Below, piece by piece: positions 17,175 through 25,918 of a stretch of 57,292 nucleotides of DNA. The notes below the pieces were generated by a model. That model was not told the origin of the DNA. It worked only from the letters and a program-made list of their open reading frames with translations, and made no database searches. Origin of the DNA: an uncultured Bacteroidales bacterium (GTDB taxonomy: Bacteria; Bacteroidota; Bacteroidia; Bacteroidales; FEN-979); assembly GCA_903875045.1 (NCBI GenBank), contig CAIQUS010000184.1, positions 1-57,292 of the forward strand, written 5' to 3'. The number at the start of each line of letters is the position of its first letter. The first letter of the stretch is position 1. The translations under genes were made by a program, and so were the position numbers.

Positions 17175-18068
17175 TTAATTTGAAATCAATTTTATTTCGC
17201 CGGGCATGCCGATTTTCAGACTGCCATCGTTTTGAACCCTGACTTTTACAGCGTATACAAGGTTTACACGTTCCTCTTTTGTTTGAATGGTTTTTGGGGT
17301 GAATTCTGCCGTTTGTGAAATCCAGCTGATAACCCCATCCATTTTTGAATTTGTATTTTCATCTTTATCAATGCGAACCTCCACCTTTTCACCGATTTTG
17401 ATGTGTGGCAGTTGTGCCCCGCTCACATATACACGAAGTTGCATTTCACGCAGATCGGCAATTTTATACAATGGTTTTCCAAAGATAGCCACTTCATTGT
17501 TTTCCGCAAATTTTGTAAGCACGGTTCCTTTGACCGGGTTGATAATCCGGGCATTTTTAATGGATTCACGGATCTGGGCAATCTGTTGTTCCGTGCTGCC
17601 GATCTGGTCGTCGATGCCGTTGAACTGGGTTTTGATGGAGGCAATCTGTTTGTCGATGGTGTTCAGATTGGCATTGATGTCATCTAGTTGTTTCCGGGTT
17701 GCCGCGCCGTCTTTCAACAGTTTAATTACGCGGTTTTTCTCAATGAGGATATTTTCACGGTTCTGGTCCTGAACGGCGACCTGGGCTGCCAGATCCTCTT
17801 TCCGTGATCCCGTTGCATTTTTTTGATCCATGATCTGCAATTTTTTCAGGTGCAGGTCGGTGGTGTCAACAAAGCCAACCAGTTGGTTCGAGTCGAGCAC
17901 CTGGCCCTCCTCGATGTTGAAAAGCATGATTTTCCCATTGGCAAGAGAAGAAACCGTTACCTCTGTGGCTTCAAAGGAGCCATAAGCATCGGGCTTATCC
18001 TTGCTGCTGCTGCACGAAGTGCTCAGTAAAGTAAAAGTGATCAGAATAGCAAATAACAGTTTTTCCAT
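17175..18068 (-). CDS. HlyD-family membrane fusion protein (efflux adaptor)
   Basis: 297 residues. The leader MEKLLFAILITFTLLSTSCS carries a lipobox (LSTSC), so the protein is probably a lipoprotein of the inner membrane. A lipoyl-type half (GSFEATEVTVSSLANGKIML) is followed by a long coiled-coil hairpin (about 75-170, rich in Q, D and I), then the second lipoyl half (IINPVKGTVLTKFAENNEVA) and a beta-barrel domain (LREMQLRVYVSGAQLPHIKI). It bridges the ABC pump in the inner membrane to the TolC-like channel encoded directly upstream. Confidence 0.93.
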   Translation of the reverse strand: MEKLLFAILITFTLLSTSCSSSKDKPDAYGSFEATEVTVSSLANGKIMLFNIEEGQVLDSNQLVGFVDTTDLHLKKLQIMDQKNATGSRKEDLAAQVAVQDQNRENILIEKNRVIKLLKDGAATRKQLDDINANLNTIDKQIASIKTQFNGIDDQIGSTEQQIAQIRESIKNARIINPVKGTVLTKFAENNEVAIFGKPLYKIADLREMQLRVYVSGAQLPHIKIGEKVEVRIDKDENTNSKMDGVISWISQTAEFTPKTIQTKEERVNLVYAVKVRVQNDGSLKIGMPGEIKLISN

Positions 18069-18080
18069 ATTTATGGGATG

Positions 18081-19403
18081 TCAAAGTTTTCCTAATGTAT
18101 AAAGGTATGAAAGCTTTGCTTTAATTAACTGAATTTTATGTATCTCCAGATTTAGCTGCGACAGGGTTTCTTCATTCAGCCTTGCAATGTAGTCACTTGA
18201 AGTGATCACGCCATTATCTAACTGGGAAGAAGCTGTTTTGGTGATTTTTTTCCTCAGTGCGATGATTTGCTCATCCTGCGAAAGCAACTCAGTGAATTTC
18301 ATCACCTCGTTGAGGTCCTTTTGTGAGCTGATCTTCAGATTTTTATCAAAAGTTTCCTGCTGACTTCGCAACAGGTCGTTCTGAATGGAAAGGATCTGTT
18401 TTTCATTTTTATTCTGATTCCAGCTCCATGGGCTCCATGTCAGTTTTGCGCCGAAAAGCCACCATGGCTTAAAATTGTCGTCAAGCATGTTAAGGTTTGG
18501 CCTTCCGTAGCCTATTTGTCCGTAAGCAAAAATTTTCGGGTTCCATTTTGTGGTGATCATGTTCCTCATCAGATCCACCTTCGAGCGCTGAATGTTGAAT
18601 AAATCATTTTCAAGCCGCTTATCCTCAAAAAGAGTTCCGGGCAAAACGATCCGGGGGGTAACCAAAGGCGCTGTTTCCGGAACCGGGGTGGAGATGAGTT
18701 CAGCGAGCATTTTATAAGAGGTACTGCGGTCCATCCTGGTTTCAGTGAGCTGTTGATCCAGTCGCACCAGTTCGGCCTGAAGAAGGTCGGCATTCATTTC
18801 AAGAACTGCGCCGTTCCTGATTCCTGATTGCACCTCGGTGAGCTTTGCTTCGATACGTTCCTTATTGCTTTTCAGCAGAATTTCATTTTGTCTCAGAAGG
18901 ATTATGCTGAAAAAAATCTGGTTGATCCTGTCTTTGAGTTTATAAAGTTCAATTTCTACACCTTTTTGATCTGCCTGAAGATTGAAAGCTTCCACCTTTT
19001 TTTGATAATGGGTCACCTGACCATCATAGATAACCTGGTTAACATCAAGGGTAAGCTTGTACCAGTCTTTGCTCAGGGTGGGCATGGTTAGTTCGGGCAA
19101 CCCTTTGGGCAGGTCAATGGCTACTTTGGTTACATCCGATTGCAGGGAAGCGCCTCCGTTGAGGTTAATTTGCGGAAGATAATTTTTGTTCAGGTTCTGG
19201 ACTTTCAGCATGTTGGAGTTTCCCAGCATGTCCAGTTGCTGATGCAACGGGTAGTTCTTTTCTGCCTGCTTATAGCAATAATCAAGGGTGATGGAATCCT
19301 GTGCACGAATCAAATATGGCAGCAACAAGAAAAGGATGGCTGTCAGAAACAGAAAATTCCTGATGTGAATAGCCCTGGATATTTTCATAATCCTTAAAAG
19401 CAT
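18081..19403 (-). CDS. TolC-family outer membrane efflux protein
   Basis: 440 residues, normal for the family. A signal peptide (about 1-35, ending LIRAQ) precedes two repeated halves of long helices with the usual pattern, starting SITLDYCYKQAEKNYPL. The strand region FAYGQIGYGRPNLNML and the aromatic WWLFGAKLTWSPWSW belong to the second half's outer membrane part. It forms a trimeric channel through outer membrane and periplasm. First gene of the exporter operon; the TAnnTTTG box at 19472-19479 lies about 70 bp upstream. ATG 19388 is a possible alternative start. Confidence 0.92.
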   Translation of the reverse strand: MLLRIMKISRAIHIRNFLFLTAILFLLLPYLIRAQDSITLDYCYKQAEKNYPLHQQLDMLGNSNMLKVQNLNKNYLPQINLNGGASLQSDVTKVAIDLPKGLPELTMPTLSKDWYKLTLDVNQVIYDGQVTHYQKKVEAFNLQADQKGVEIELYKLKDRINQIFFSIILLRQNEILLKSNKERIEAKLTEVQSGIRNGAVLEMNADLLQAELVRLDQQLTETRMDRSTSYKMLAELISTPVPETAPLVTPRIVLPGTLFEDKRLENDLFNIQRSKVDLMRNMITTKWNPKIFAYGQIGYGRPNLNMLDDNFKPWWLFGAKLTWSPWSWNQNKNEKQILSIQNDLLRSQQETFDKNLKISSQKDLNEVMKFTELLSQDEQIIALRKKITKTASSQLDNGVITSSDYIARLNEETLSQLNLEIHKIQLIKAKLSYLYTLGKL

Positions 19404-19471
19404 TTAAAATGAATTCGGAAACAAAGCGATTCCCTTCTTCATAAACTGGCTGATCGGTTCATTCGGATAGT

Positions 19472-19479
19472 CAAAGATA
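19472..19479 (-). promoter_or_regulatory. -7 promoter box of the exporter operon
   Basis: Read on the minus strand this is TATCTTTG, a perfect TAnnTTTG. It lies 69 bp before the TolC-family start. A -33 TTTG is not clear. Confidence 0.5.
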
Positions 19480-19514
19480 GCAAGGAAGAGCGGTCGGGCA
19501 GCAGCCGAATAAAG

Positions 19515-21320
19515 TTATTTCGGAATTTTAATTTTTTGTCCCGGATTTAACCGGCTGTTGTTTTTCATTTTGTTGATTGACTTCAGCTGGGAAACAGTTA
19601 CATCGAATTTGGCAGCGATATCCCAAAGGTTGTCTCCTGATTGGATCGTGTAATAGGTGAACTTCTGTGAGCCCGACGGTGTGGTTTTCGGTTTTGTATT
19701 CGCCTCAGTCTTCACCTTCACCGGAACAGCATTCCCATCTGGTACAACTTTGATTTTTTGGCCAACCAACAGTTTCTGACTGCTCATAGAATTCCATTTC
19801 ATCAGATCAGCTACAGTGCAATGATATTTTGCGGAAATGATTCCAAGACTTTCACCGCTTTTTACGACATGAATGGTTGTTTTGGGATTTTCCTCAGCCT
19901 GGCCTGACGAAGGTGTGGATTTGGGTACGACAGGTGTTTGGGCTTCGTTTAAAGATGTTGCTTTTGCAGAAGTGTCTTTTGGAACCTGCTGCGGAACGTA
20001 TGTTGAAGTAACCCCGGTTTCCTGGCTTTTCCCTTTGGCCGGATTGGTATAAACCAGTATTTTTTTGTTCGGCCTGATCGAATTTTTCTTTAACCCGTTG
20101 AGTGACTTAAGTTCAGCAGTTGTCATGTGGAATTTCTTTGCCACAGATGAAACCGTTTCTCCGCTTTTAACGGTATATAGTTCTGATTCACGGTAAGTAT
20201 TGTAAACAAGTTGTGTCAAGGCATCACTGGCTAAACCTTCTTTTGTCCGGTAGGCATAAAGTGCGGTTTCATTGTTGATAAAGTTACCGATGTACTTTTT
20301 CCGCAGTCGGAGTCGGTAAGGATTTTCCTGGGTTGCCGGTATTACTTTGTGTTTAAAAGAGGGGTTTAAAAACATCACCTCCTCCATCGGGATGCTGAGC
20401 ATTTCTGAAATCTGATCGAACGAAAGGGGGTTACGCACTGTTACGGTATCCACTTCATAATAGAGAATTCCCGGATCAACGGGAAAAATTTTATGTTCAT
20501 TTGCGTAAGTGATCACGTAACTTGCTGCAATGAAAGCAGGAACATACGAGGCGGTTTCTTTCGGCAGGTATTTTTTTATTGCCCAGAAATTCTTAATGCC
20601 CCCTGCTCGTCTGATCGCTTTGTTCACATTACCGGCACCCGAATTATAGGCTGCAAGAGCCAGCGACCAGCTGCCGTAGATGTCGTATAGGTCGGTGAGG
20701 TGTTCGCAGGCCGCAATGGTTGATTTGTAGGGGTCGAAACGGTCGTCGACGTATGTGCTTACTTTCAGTCCGTAAACTTTTCCGGTGCCATACATGAATT
20801 GCCATAACCCCTTGGCTCCGGCGGGTGAATTCGCTGTCGGGTTGAGGGCCGATTCAATCACTGCAAGGTATTTGAGTTCCAGCGGCATATTGAATTTATC
20901 AAGCTGTTCTTCAAAAAGGGGAAAATAGATTTGCGATAACCCGAGAATACGGGCGGTAAGTTTACGTTTTCGGGCTCCATACAAATCGATAAATTTTTTC
21001 ACCTCTCCGTTATAAACAAATTCAAACGGCGACTGATCGTTCATCATGGCAATCCGTTCACGATAAACAGAATCAGAAAAAGAGGGGATATCATTGTCGG
21101 TATAGGTGTTCCAGTTTTGGTACTGATCGGCATTCGGGAATTTAGTGTCTTCAAATATCCGGAGGTTGGCAAGGCTGTCGAGCATCACCACTACCTGGTC
21201 ATCTTCGATTAAACGTTGATTTCTTTTGAGCGTATCGGGCTGAATGGGATTCTGGGCCGGGAGGCAAAATGGAAACAAAAACAGAGAAAGGAGTACGGCC
21301 AGTTTTATTTTCAATACCAT
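19515..21320 (-). CDS. MltD-like lytic transglycosylase with three LysM domains
   Basis: 601 residues. A signal peptide (about 1-22, ending LPAQ) is followed by an SLT domain (about 120-270): catalytic glutamate in [20 protein letters not shown], then [15 protein letters not shown] and [17 protein letters not shown]. Three LysM modules follow: [40 protein letters not shown] and [20 protein letters not shown]. They bind peptidoglycan and are joined by Ser/Thr/Pro-rich linkers. The enzyme cleaves glycan strands in the periplasm. Single gene, divergent from the deiminase gene with about 120 bp between them. Confidence 0.94.
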   Translation of the reverse strand: MVLKIKLAVLLSLFLFPFCLPAQNPIQPDTLKRNQRLIEDDQVVVMLDSLANLRIFEDTKFPNADQYQNWNTYTDNDIPSFSDSVYRERIAMMNDQSPFEFVYNGEVKKFIDLYGARKRKLTARILGLSQIYFPLFEEQLDKFNMPLELKYLAVIESALNPTANSPAGAKGLWQFMYGTGKVYGLKVSTYVDDRFDPYKSTIAACEHLTDLYDIYGSWSLALAAYNSGAGNVNKAIRRAGGIKNFWAIKKYLPKETASYVPAFIAASYVITYANEHKIFPVDPGILYYEVDTVTVRNPLSFDQISEMLSIPMEEVMFLNPSFKHKVIPATQENPYRLRLRKKYIGNFINNETALYAYRTKEGLASDALTQLVYNTYRESELYTVKSGETVSSVAKKFHMTTAELKSLNGLKKNSIRPNKKILVYTNPAKGKSQETGVTSTYVPQQVPKDTSAKATSLNEAQTPVVPKSTPSSGQAEENPKTTIHVVKSGESLGIISAKYHCTVADLMKWNSMSSQKLLVGQKIKVVPDGNAVPVKVKTEANTKPKTTPSGSQKFTYYTIQSGDNLWDIAAKFDVTVSQLKSINKMKNNSRLNPGQKIKIPK

Positions 21321-21395
21321 GCAGATAACTTTTTAATCAATAAGGGATTAAAGATTAACTGCAAAAATAGGGTTTTATTTTTGAAATTTACTGAT

Positions 21396-21425
21396 TTTGA
21401 AAGAACGGCGAATTTGTTAATTTTG
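21396..21425 (+). promoter_or_regulatory. Promoter of the deiminase gene
   Basis: TTTG at 21396-21399 and TAATTTTG at 21418-21425 with an 18-bp spacer match the Bacteroidota promoter form TTTG-N19-TAnnTTTG almost exactly. The start codon is 20 bp further on. Confidence 0.75.
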
Positions 21426-21444
21426 TAGAAACAACCTTTTCGAT

Positions 21445-23484
21445 ATGAAAAAGATTTTCATCAGCCTGATTTTATTTTTTCTGATGGCTTCCATGGCCAT
21501 GGCTCAGGATACCCCACAGAACAACCGGCCCGCACTTCAACACGAAATGACCCCGGATGAATTGCTGCGCAAAAGTGAGATCGGCAGGGGTTTTGTCGAA
21601 ACAGAACCTCCCTTTGCACCGGTCAGGAATGTTGCCGAGTTTGACCGTATGCAGGGAGCACTGGTACGGTACCCGTTCGGGATTCCGATTTCCCTCATCA
21701 AAGAGATGGCCATTGATGTTACTGTAACAACCATTGTAGCCTCTGTTGCCCAGAAGAACACGGTAATCAACCAGTATGTTTCCAACGGGGTGGATACCAG
21801 CCATTGTGATTTTCTGATCGCCCCGACCGACAGCTATTGGACCCGCGACTACGGCCCCTGGTTTGAATCGGATAGTGTTGATCAGATCGGGATCGTCGAC
21901 TTTCCCTACAACCGCCCGAGACCCAACGATGATGAAATACCAAAAAAGGTGGCAACCATGCTGGGAATTCCCTGGTTTGGCATGAACATTACCACTGCCG
22001 GCGGAAATTATATGACCGATGGCTGTGGTATTTCGGCCGCAACCGACTTGGTTTGGGTTGAAAATTCATCGCAAACACATGAGCAGATTGCACAAAAAAT
22101 GAACGATTATCTTGGCATCACAAATTTTCAGGTGGTACCGGATCCGAATATTTCAACCACCATCGATCATATCGATTGCTGGGGAAAATTTCTTACTCCT
22201 GATAAAATGTTGATCAGAAAAGTGCTGCCATCAGATCCTGAATATGCCGCCCTGGAATCAGCCGCAGCATACTGGGCTGGCCAAACCTGTTCGTATGGGT
22301 ATAACTACAAGATTTTCCGGGTGATGACCCCGCAGGATCAACCCTATTCCAATTCGGTGATCCTGAACAACAAAGTACTGGTGCCTTTCATGAATTCGAC
22401 CTGGGACGACAGTGCCAAAGCGGTTTATGAAGCTGCCATGCCCGGCTACCAGGTGATTGGTTTTACCGGAAATCCCTCCACCCCCTGGATGTCAACCGAT
22501 GCCCTGCATTGCCGGGTAATGGGCATTGCCGACATTGGCCTGCTTCACATCAAACATATCCCGGTGAGCGGAAATCAACCTTGTGAAAATGATTATGTGG
22601 TAGAAGCCGATATCATTGCCAGCAGCCATCAACCCATCATCAACGATTCGGTGATTGTCCACTATCAGGTTAACGGCGGATTGTATCATTCAGCGGTTAT
22701 GCTTAACACAGTCGCCAGCCACTACCGGGGCATCATCCCCAAACAGCCGGCTGGAAGTGTGATCAAATACTATCTGACGGCAGCTGATCAATCGGGCCGG
22801 CATGCTTCTGCACCCTTTATCGGTGCAGCCGACCCGTTCACCTTTCAAACGATTTATACCAATCTGACACCTGTCCCCGATACGGTTTGGGTGAATGAAG
22901 TCAGTCAGGGCAGGCAAATCATTCAACTGCATAATTTTACGGGTAGCGCAATCTCCCTGAATGCTGTTCAGCAATTTGGTACATCTGCGCCATGGTGGGT
23001 CGATTCCATGTCGGTGGCCATATTGCCACATCTTGTCAACCCCGGCGACAGCTTTGCCGTGAGGATAAACATGGCCTTCCCGATCGTTTCAAATTTTCTG
23101 ATTGATTATGTGATAGATAGTATGAGGGTTACTACTGCTATGGGCAGTTTTCATGTGATCATCATGGTGAACAAAGCCTTACTCACATCTGTCTCAGAAT
23201 CTTCACAGGATCAGGAAATCGGAAGCAATTACCCGAATCCGTTCAGTTCAGTCACCAATATTCCGCTGAAAATCAATCAGCGTGGTTTGGTTAACCTTGA
23301 AATACTGGATATCAGGGGTGCCCGCCTTAAAACGCTGGTTTCGGAAGTATTTGAACCCGGCCCGGCAACTATTCAATGGGATGGAACAGATGCATACGGG
23401 AACAAACTTCCGGCTGGAATTTACCTCTGCAGGCTCATCAGCGAAAACAGAACCCAAACAAAACGTTTAATCCTGGTAAAATGA
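21445..23484 (+). CDS. Secreted peptidylarginine deiminase-like enzyme with T9SS sorting domain
   Basis: 679 residues. Signal peptide about 1-20 (ending AMAQ). Residues about 50-375 form a guanidino-modifying enzyme domain. Catalytic residues can be placed: D135 (TRDYGPW), H242 and D244 (TIDHIDCW), N303 (PYSNSVIL), nucleophile C356 (STDALHCRV). Their spacing equals that of the Porphyromonas gingivalis enzyme (D130, H236, D238, N297, C351) within one residue. The two arginines that read the substrate C-terminus there (R152, R154) match R157 and R159 in YNRPRPNDDE. An Ig-like region (about 385-470) and further beta domains follow, and the end (GSNYPNPFSSVTNIPLKI ... LPAGIYLCRLI) is a sorting domain. 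The likely reaction is conversion of C-terminal peptide arginines to citrulline outside the cell. An agmatine deiminase role is less likely given the export signals. Confidence 0.9.
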   Translation: MKKIFISLILFFLMASMAMAQDTPQNNRPALQHEMTPDELLRKSEIGRGFVETEPPFAPVRNVAEFDRMQGALVRYPFGIPISLIKEMAIDVTVTTIVASVAQKNTVINQYVSNGVDTSHCDFLIAPTDSYWTRDYGPWFESDSVDQIGIVDFPYNRPRPNDDEIPKKVATMLGIPWFGMNITTAGGNYMTDGCGISAATDLVWVENSSQTHEQIAQKMNDYLGITNFQVVPDPNISTTIDHIDCWGKFLTPDKMLIRKVLPSDPEYAALESAAAYWAGQTCSYGYNYKIFRVMTPQDQPYSNSVILNNKVLVPFMNSTWDDSAKAVYEAAMPGYQVIGFTGNPSTPWMSTDALHCRVMGIADIGLLHIKHIPVSGNQPCENDYVVEADIIASSHQPIINDSVIVHYQVNGGLYHSAVMLNTVASHYRGIIPKQPAGSVIKYYLTAADQSGRHASAPFIGAADPFTFQTIYTNLTPVPDTVWVNEVSQGRQIIQLHNFTGSAISLNAVQQFGTSAPWWVDSMSVAILPHLVNPGDSFAVRINMAFPIVSNFLIDYVIDSMRVTTAMGSFHVIIMVNKALLTSVSESSQDQEIGSNYPNPFSSVTNIPLKINQRGLVNLEILDIRGARLKTLVSEVFEPGPATIQWDGTDAYGNKLPAGIYLCRLISENRTQTKRLILVK

Positions 23485-23502
23485 TTAGCCGCTCTAAAGC
23501 CC

Positions 23503-23637
23503 CTCCCTGTTTCGGGGAGGGGTTGGGGTGGGGCTTTTCCAGCCTCACTGTTTTGGGGTGGGGCCTTTTCTGCTCCCTGTTTCGGGGAGGGGTTGGGGTG
23601 GGGCTTTTCCAGCCTCACTGTTTTGGGGTGGGGCCTT
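23503..23637. repeat. Two perfect 65-bp direct repeats (period 70), GC-rich
   Basis: Copies at 23503-23567 and 23573-23637 are identical. Each contains a hairpin CTCCCTGTTTCGGGGAG and the runs GGGGTTGGGGTGGGGC. The block lies between the convergent stop codons of the deiminase and lysS genes and may serve as a bidirectional terminator made of a duplicated mobile palindrome. Open frames through it are artefacts. Confidence 0.85.
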
Positions 23638-23642
23638 CAGAT

Positions 23643-25151
23643 TTATCTCTCCGGTCTCATCTGCGGGAAGAACAGCACATCCTGGATGGAGGTTGAATTG
23701 GTCATGATCATGGTTAAACGGTCAATGCCAATTCCAAGTCCGGCGGTGGGAGGCATTCCGAATTCAAGGGCCCGCAGGAAATCTTCATCGAGTACCATCG
23801 ACTCATCATCGCCACGTTTTCCCAATTCGAGCTGTGATTCAAACCGTTCGCGCTGGTCGATGGGATCGTTCAACTCGGAAAAGGAGTTGCAGAGTTCTTT
23901 CCCGTTGCAAATGGCTTCAAAACGCTCCACCAGCCCCTCTTTGGTACGGTGCTTTTTGGCAAGCGGAGACATTTCAACCGGATAATCGGTGATAAAGGTG
24001 GGCTGGATCAGAAATGGCTCGCATTTTTCACCAAAAATCTGGTCAATGATCTTCCCCTTGGCCATGGTACGGTCGATGGGAACATCAAGTTCCTTTGCGA
24101 TGATGCCAAGCTCTTCTTCTGATTTGCCGTCGATGTTGACCCCTGTGAAATGTTCAATGGCCTCAAACATGGTATAACGTTGCCAGGGGCGTTGGAAATC
24201 AATCAGGTTTTCACCTACCTGAACCTTTGTGGTCCCATGCAGGTCAACGGCGATTTTCTCCACCATCTCCTCCACGAGGTCCATCATCCATTCATAATCT
24301 TTGTAGGCAACATAAAGTTCCATCTGGGTGAATTCGGGGTTGTGAAAACGGTCCATCCCTTCGTTGCGGAAATCTTTCGAAAATTCGTAAACACCGTCAT
24401 AGCCGCCAACAATAAGCCTTTTCAGGTAAAGTTCATTGGCAATCCTCAGATAGAGGGTCATATCCAGGGTGTTGTGAAATGTTTTGAACGGACGGGCTGC
24501 CGCACCGCCATACAAGGGTTGAAGGATCGGCGTCTCGACCTCCAGGTATGATTGGGCGTTAAGGTAGTTGCGCATTGAATTCAACAGGATGTTACGCTTT
24601 ACAAATACCGCACGGACATCGGGGTTTACAATCATGTCAACATAACGCTGGCGGTATCTCTGCTCGGGATCGGTGAATGCGTCAAACACCTCATCCTCTT
24701 TTTCCTTCACAATAGGTAGCGGCCTCAGCGATTTGCTCAACAGTTTCAGGGATTGAACATGAATGGTAATTTCACCCATCTGGGTTACGAAAACAAAACC
24801 GGTTATTCCGATGATGTCGCCTATATCGAGGAGTTTCTTGAATACGGTGTTGTAAAGGGTTTTATCCTCACCAGAGCAAATGTCATCGCGTTTCACATAG
24901 AGTTGAATCCTGCCGCTTTCATCCTGAAGCTCGACAAAAGAGGCTGCACCCATGATGCGCCTGCTCATGATGCGGCCAGCGATGCTTGCCTGTTGAAAAA
25001 GGGTATTGTCGGATGGAAACTGACTCTTTATTTCCGTGGATTTTACATTGACCACAAAAGTTTCCGGCGGATAGGGGTTGATCCCCAGCCTGATCAGCTC
25101 ATTTAATGAATTTCTGCGTATGGTTTCCTGTTCGGTTAGTCCTGGTGTCAT
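23643..25151 (-). CDS. lysS: Lysyl-tRNA synthetase, class II
   Basis: 502 residues, the usual length. An N-terminal OB-fold (about 55-150, [20 protein letters not shown]) binds the anticodon. The class II core shows motif 1 ([14 protein letters not shown]), motif 2 ([18 protein letters not shown]) and motif 3 ([12 protein letters not shown]). It charges tRNA-Lys in the cytoplasm. The frame begins [20 protein letters not shown], and a TAnnTTTG box lies 17 bp upstream, supporting ATG 25151. No T-box or other leader structure is seen. Confidence 0.97.
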   Translation of the reverse strand: MTPGLTEQETIRRNSLNELIRLGINPYPPETFVVNVKSTEIKSQFPSDNTLFQQASIAGRIMSRRIMGAASFVELQDESGRIQLYVKRDDICSGEDKTLYNTVFKKLLDIGDIIGITGFVFVTQMGEITIHVQSLKLLSKSLRPLPIVKEKEDEVFDAFTDPEQRYRQRYVDMIVNPDVRAVFVKRNILLNSMRNYLNAQSYLEVETPILQPLYGGAAARPFKTFHNTLDMTLYLRIANELYLKRLIVGGYDGVYEFSKDFRNEGMDRFHNPEFTQMELYVAYKDYEWMMDLVEEMVEKIAVDLHGTTKVQVGENLIDFQRPWQRYTMFEAIEHFTGVNIDGKSEEELGIIAKELDVPIDRTMAKGKIIDQIFGEKCEPFLIQPTFITDYPVEMSPLAKKHRTKEGLVERFEAICNGKELCNSFSELNDPIDQRERFESQLELGKRGDDESMVLDEDFLRALEFGMPPTAGLGIGIDRLTMIMTNSTSIQDVLFFPQMRPER

Positions 25152-25167
25152 GTTGCCAAATTTTCGG

Positions 25168-25175
25168 CAAAGATA
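25168..25175 (-). promoter_or_regulatory. -7 promoter box of lysS
   Basis: TATCTTTG on the minus strand, a perfect TAnnTTTG, in the 29-bp gap between recO and lysS. lysS can therefore be transcribed independently of the recO/porZ genes upstream. Confidence 0.5.
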
Positions 25176-25180
25176 CGGAT

Positions 25181-25918
25181 TTAGGCCAAAACATCATGAA
25201 GGATGTGATGCGACTGCAGCCCTTTGAACCCGGGAAGATGCAGTTGGTAGTAAACCAGGATCGTTTCCAGCATTTGGTCGCGGGTTTCGGGTTTTATTTT
25301 TGCAGAGACGCAATTCATTGCGTCTCTGCCGTCGCAGGTTGCAAGAAGATTGTGAAACAAAAGGCTGTTTCCCGGATCCAGGTAGTATGGATGGCCGGGG
25401 ATGTTAGGCTGAAAAAGCCCTTCACGCATATTGAATACCCTAAACCGAGCACTATAATTGTTTTGAGGGAAGATTCCCAGATGGTGCATCAGCCGGAGCG
25501 AAAAAAGGATATGGAAAAAAGTCACGCTTTCTTCAGTCTCATCAAGTAACAGAAAGGTATTCCAAACAAACCCGAACAAATCGGGGTTTGATTCCTCCTC
25601 GCGTATAGCCTTATATATCAGCTCATTGATGAAAAGTGTCACAGAGCTTTTACGGATATCAAACGGAATGGTTTTAAACGGCACCGCCAGATGTACTTCT
25701 TTCACCGATTGCAGCGACTGTTGTTCCTTGTGATAAACCACAAGGTCGAGCAACGTCATGGATTGAAAAAGGCCGGGTTTTATTTTTGATTTTGAGTTAC
25801 GGACCCCCTTGATTAAATAAGACTGAAGGCCAAATAGCTCGGTATAAATTTTAACGATGATACTGGTTTCTGAGTATTTGAGGGAATGAAAAACGATGCC
25901 TTTGGTCGAATGGAGCAT
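25181..25918 (-). CDS. recO: DNA repair protein RecO
   Basis: 245 residues. The N-terminal OB-fold starts [20 protein letters not shown], with [18 protein letters not shown] as the typical next block, and the helical C-terminal part contains [16 protein letters not shown]. The four-cysteine zinc site of some RecO proteins is not evident. RecO acts with RecR/RecF to load RecA on SSB-coated DNA. The start overlaps the stop of porZ (TGATG at 25916-25920). A 28-bp palindrome at 25302-25329 lies inside the coding part and encodes about nine residues of an otherwise variable region (around [12 protein letters not shown]). Confidence 0.9.
   Translation of the reverse strand: MLHSTKGIVFHSLKYSETSIIVKIYTELFGLQSYLIKGVRNSKSKIKPGLFQSMTLLDLVVYHKEQQSLQSVKEVHLAVPFKTIPFDIRKSSVTLFINELIYKAIREEESNPDLFGFVWNTFLLLDETEESVTFFHILFSLRLMHHLGIFPQNNYSARFRVFNMREGLFQPNIPGHPYYLDPGNSLLFHNLLATCDGRDAMNCVSAKIKPETRDQMLETILVYYQLHLPGFKGLQSHHILHDVLA
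25302..25329. repeat. 28-bp perfect palindrome inside recO
   Basis: GCAGAGACGCAA, loop TTCA, TTGCGTCTCTGC: 12-bp perfect arms. This type of AGAGACGCAAT palindrome is familiar as a small dispersed repeat; here it is read in frame as protein. Confidence 0.85.

Noticed and set aside
25000-25151. T-box or lysine riboswitch before lysS
   Set aside because: The gap to recO is only 29 bp, too short for either.
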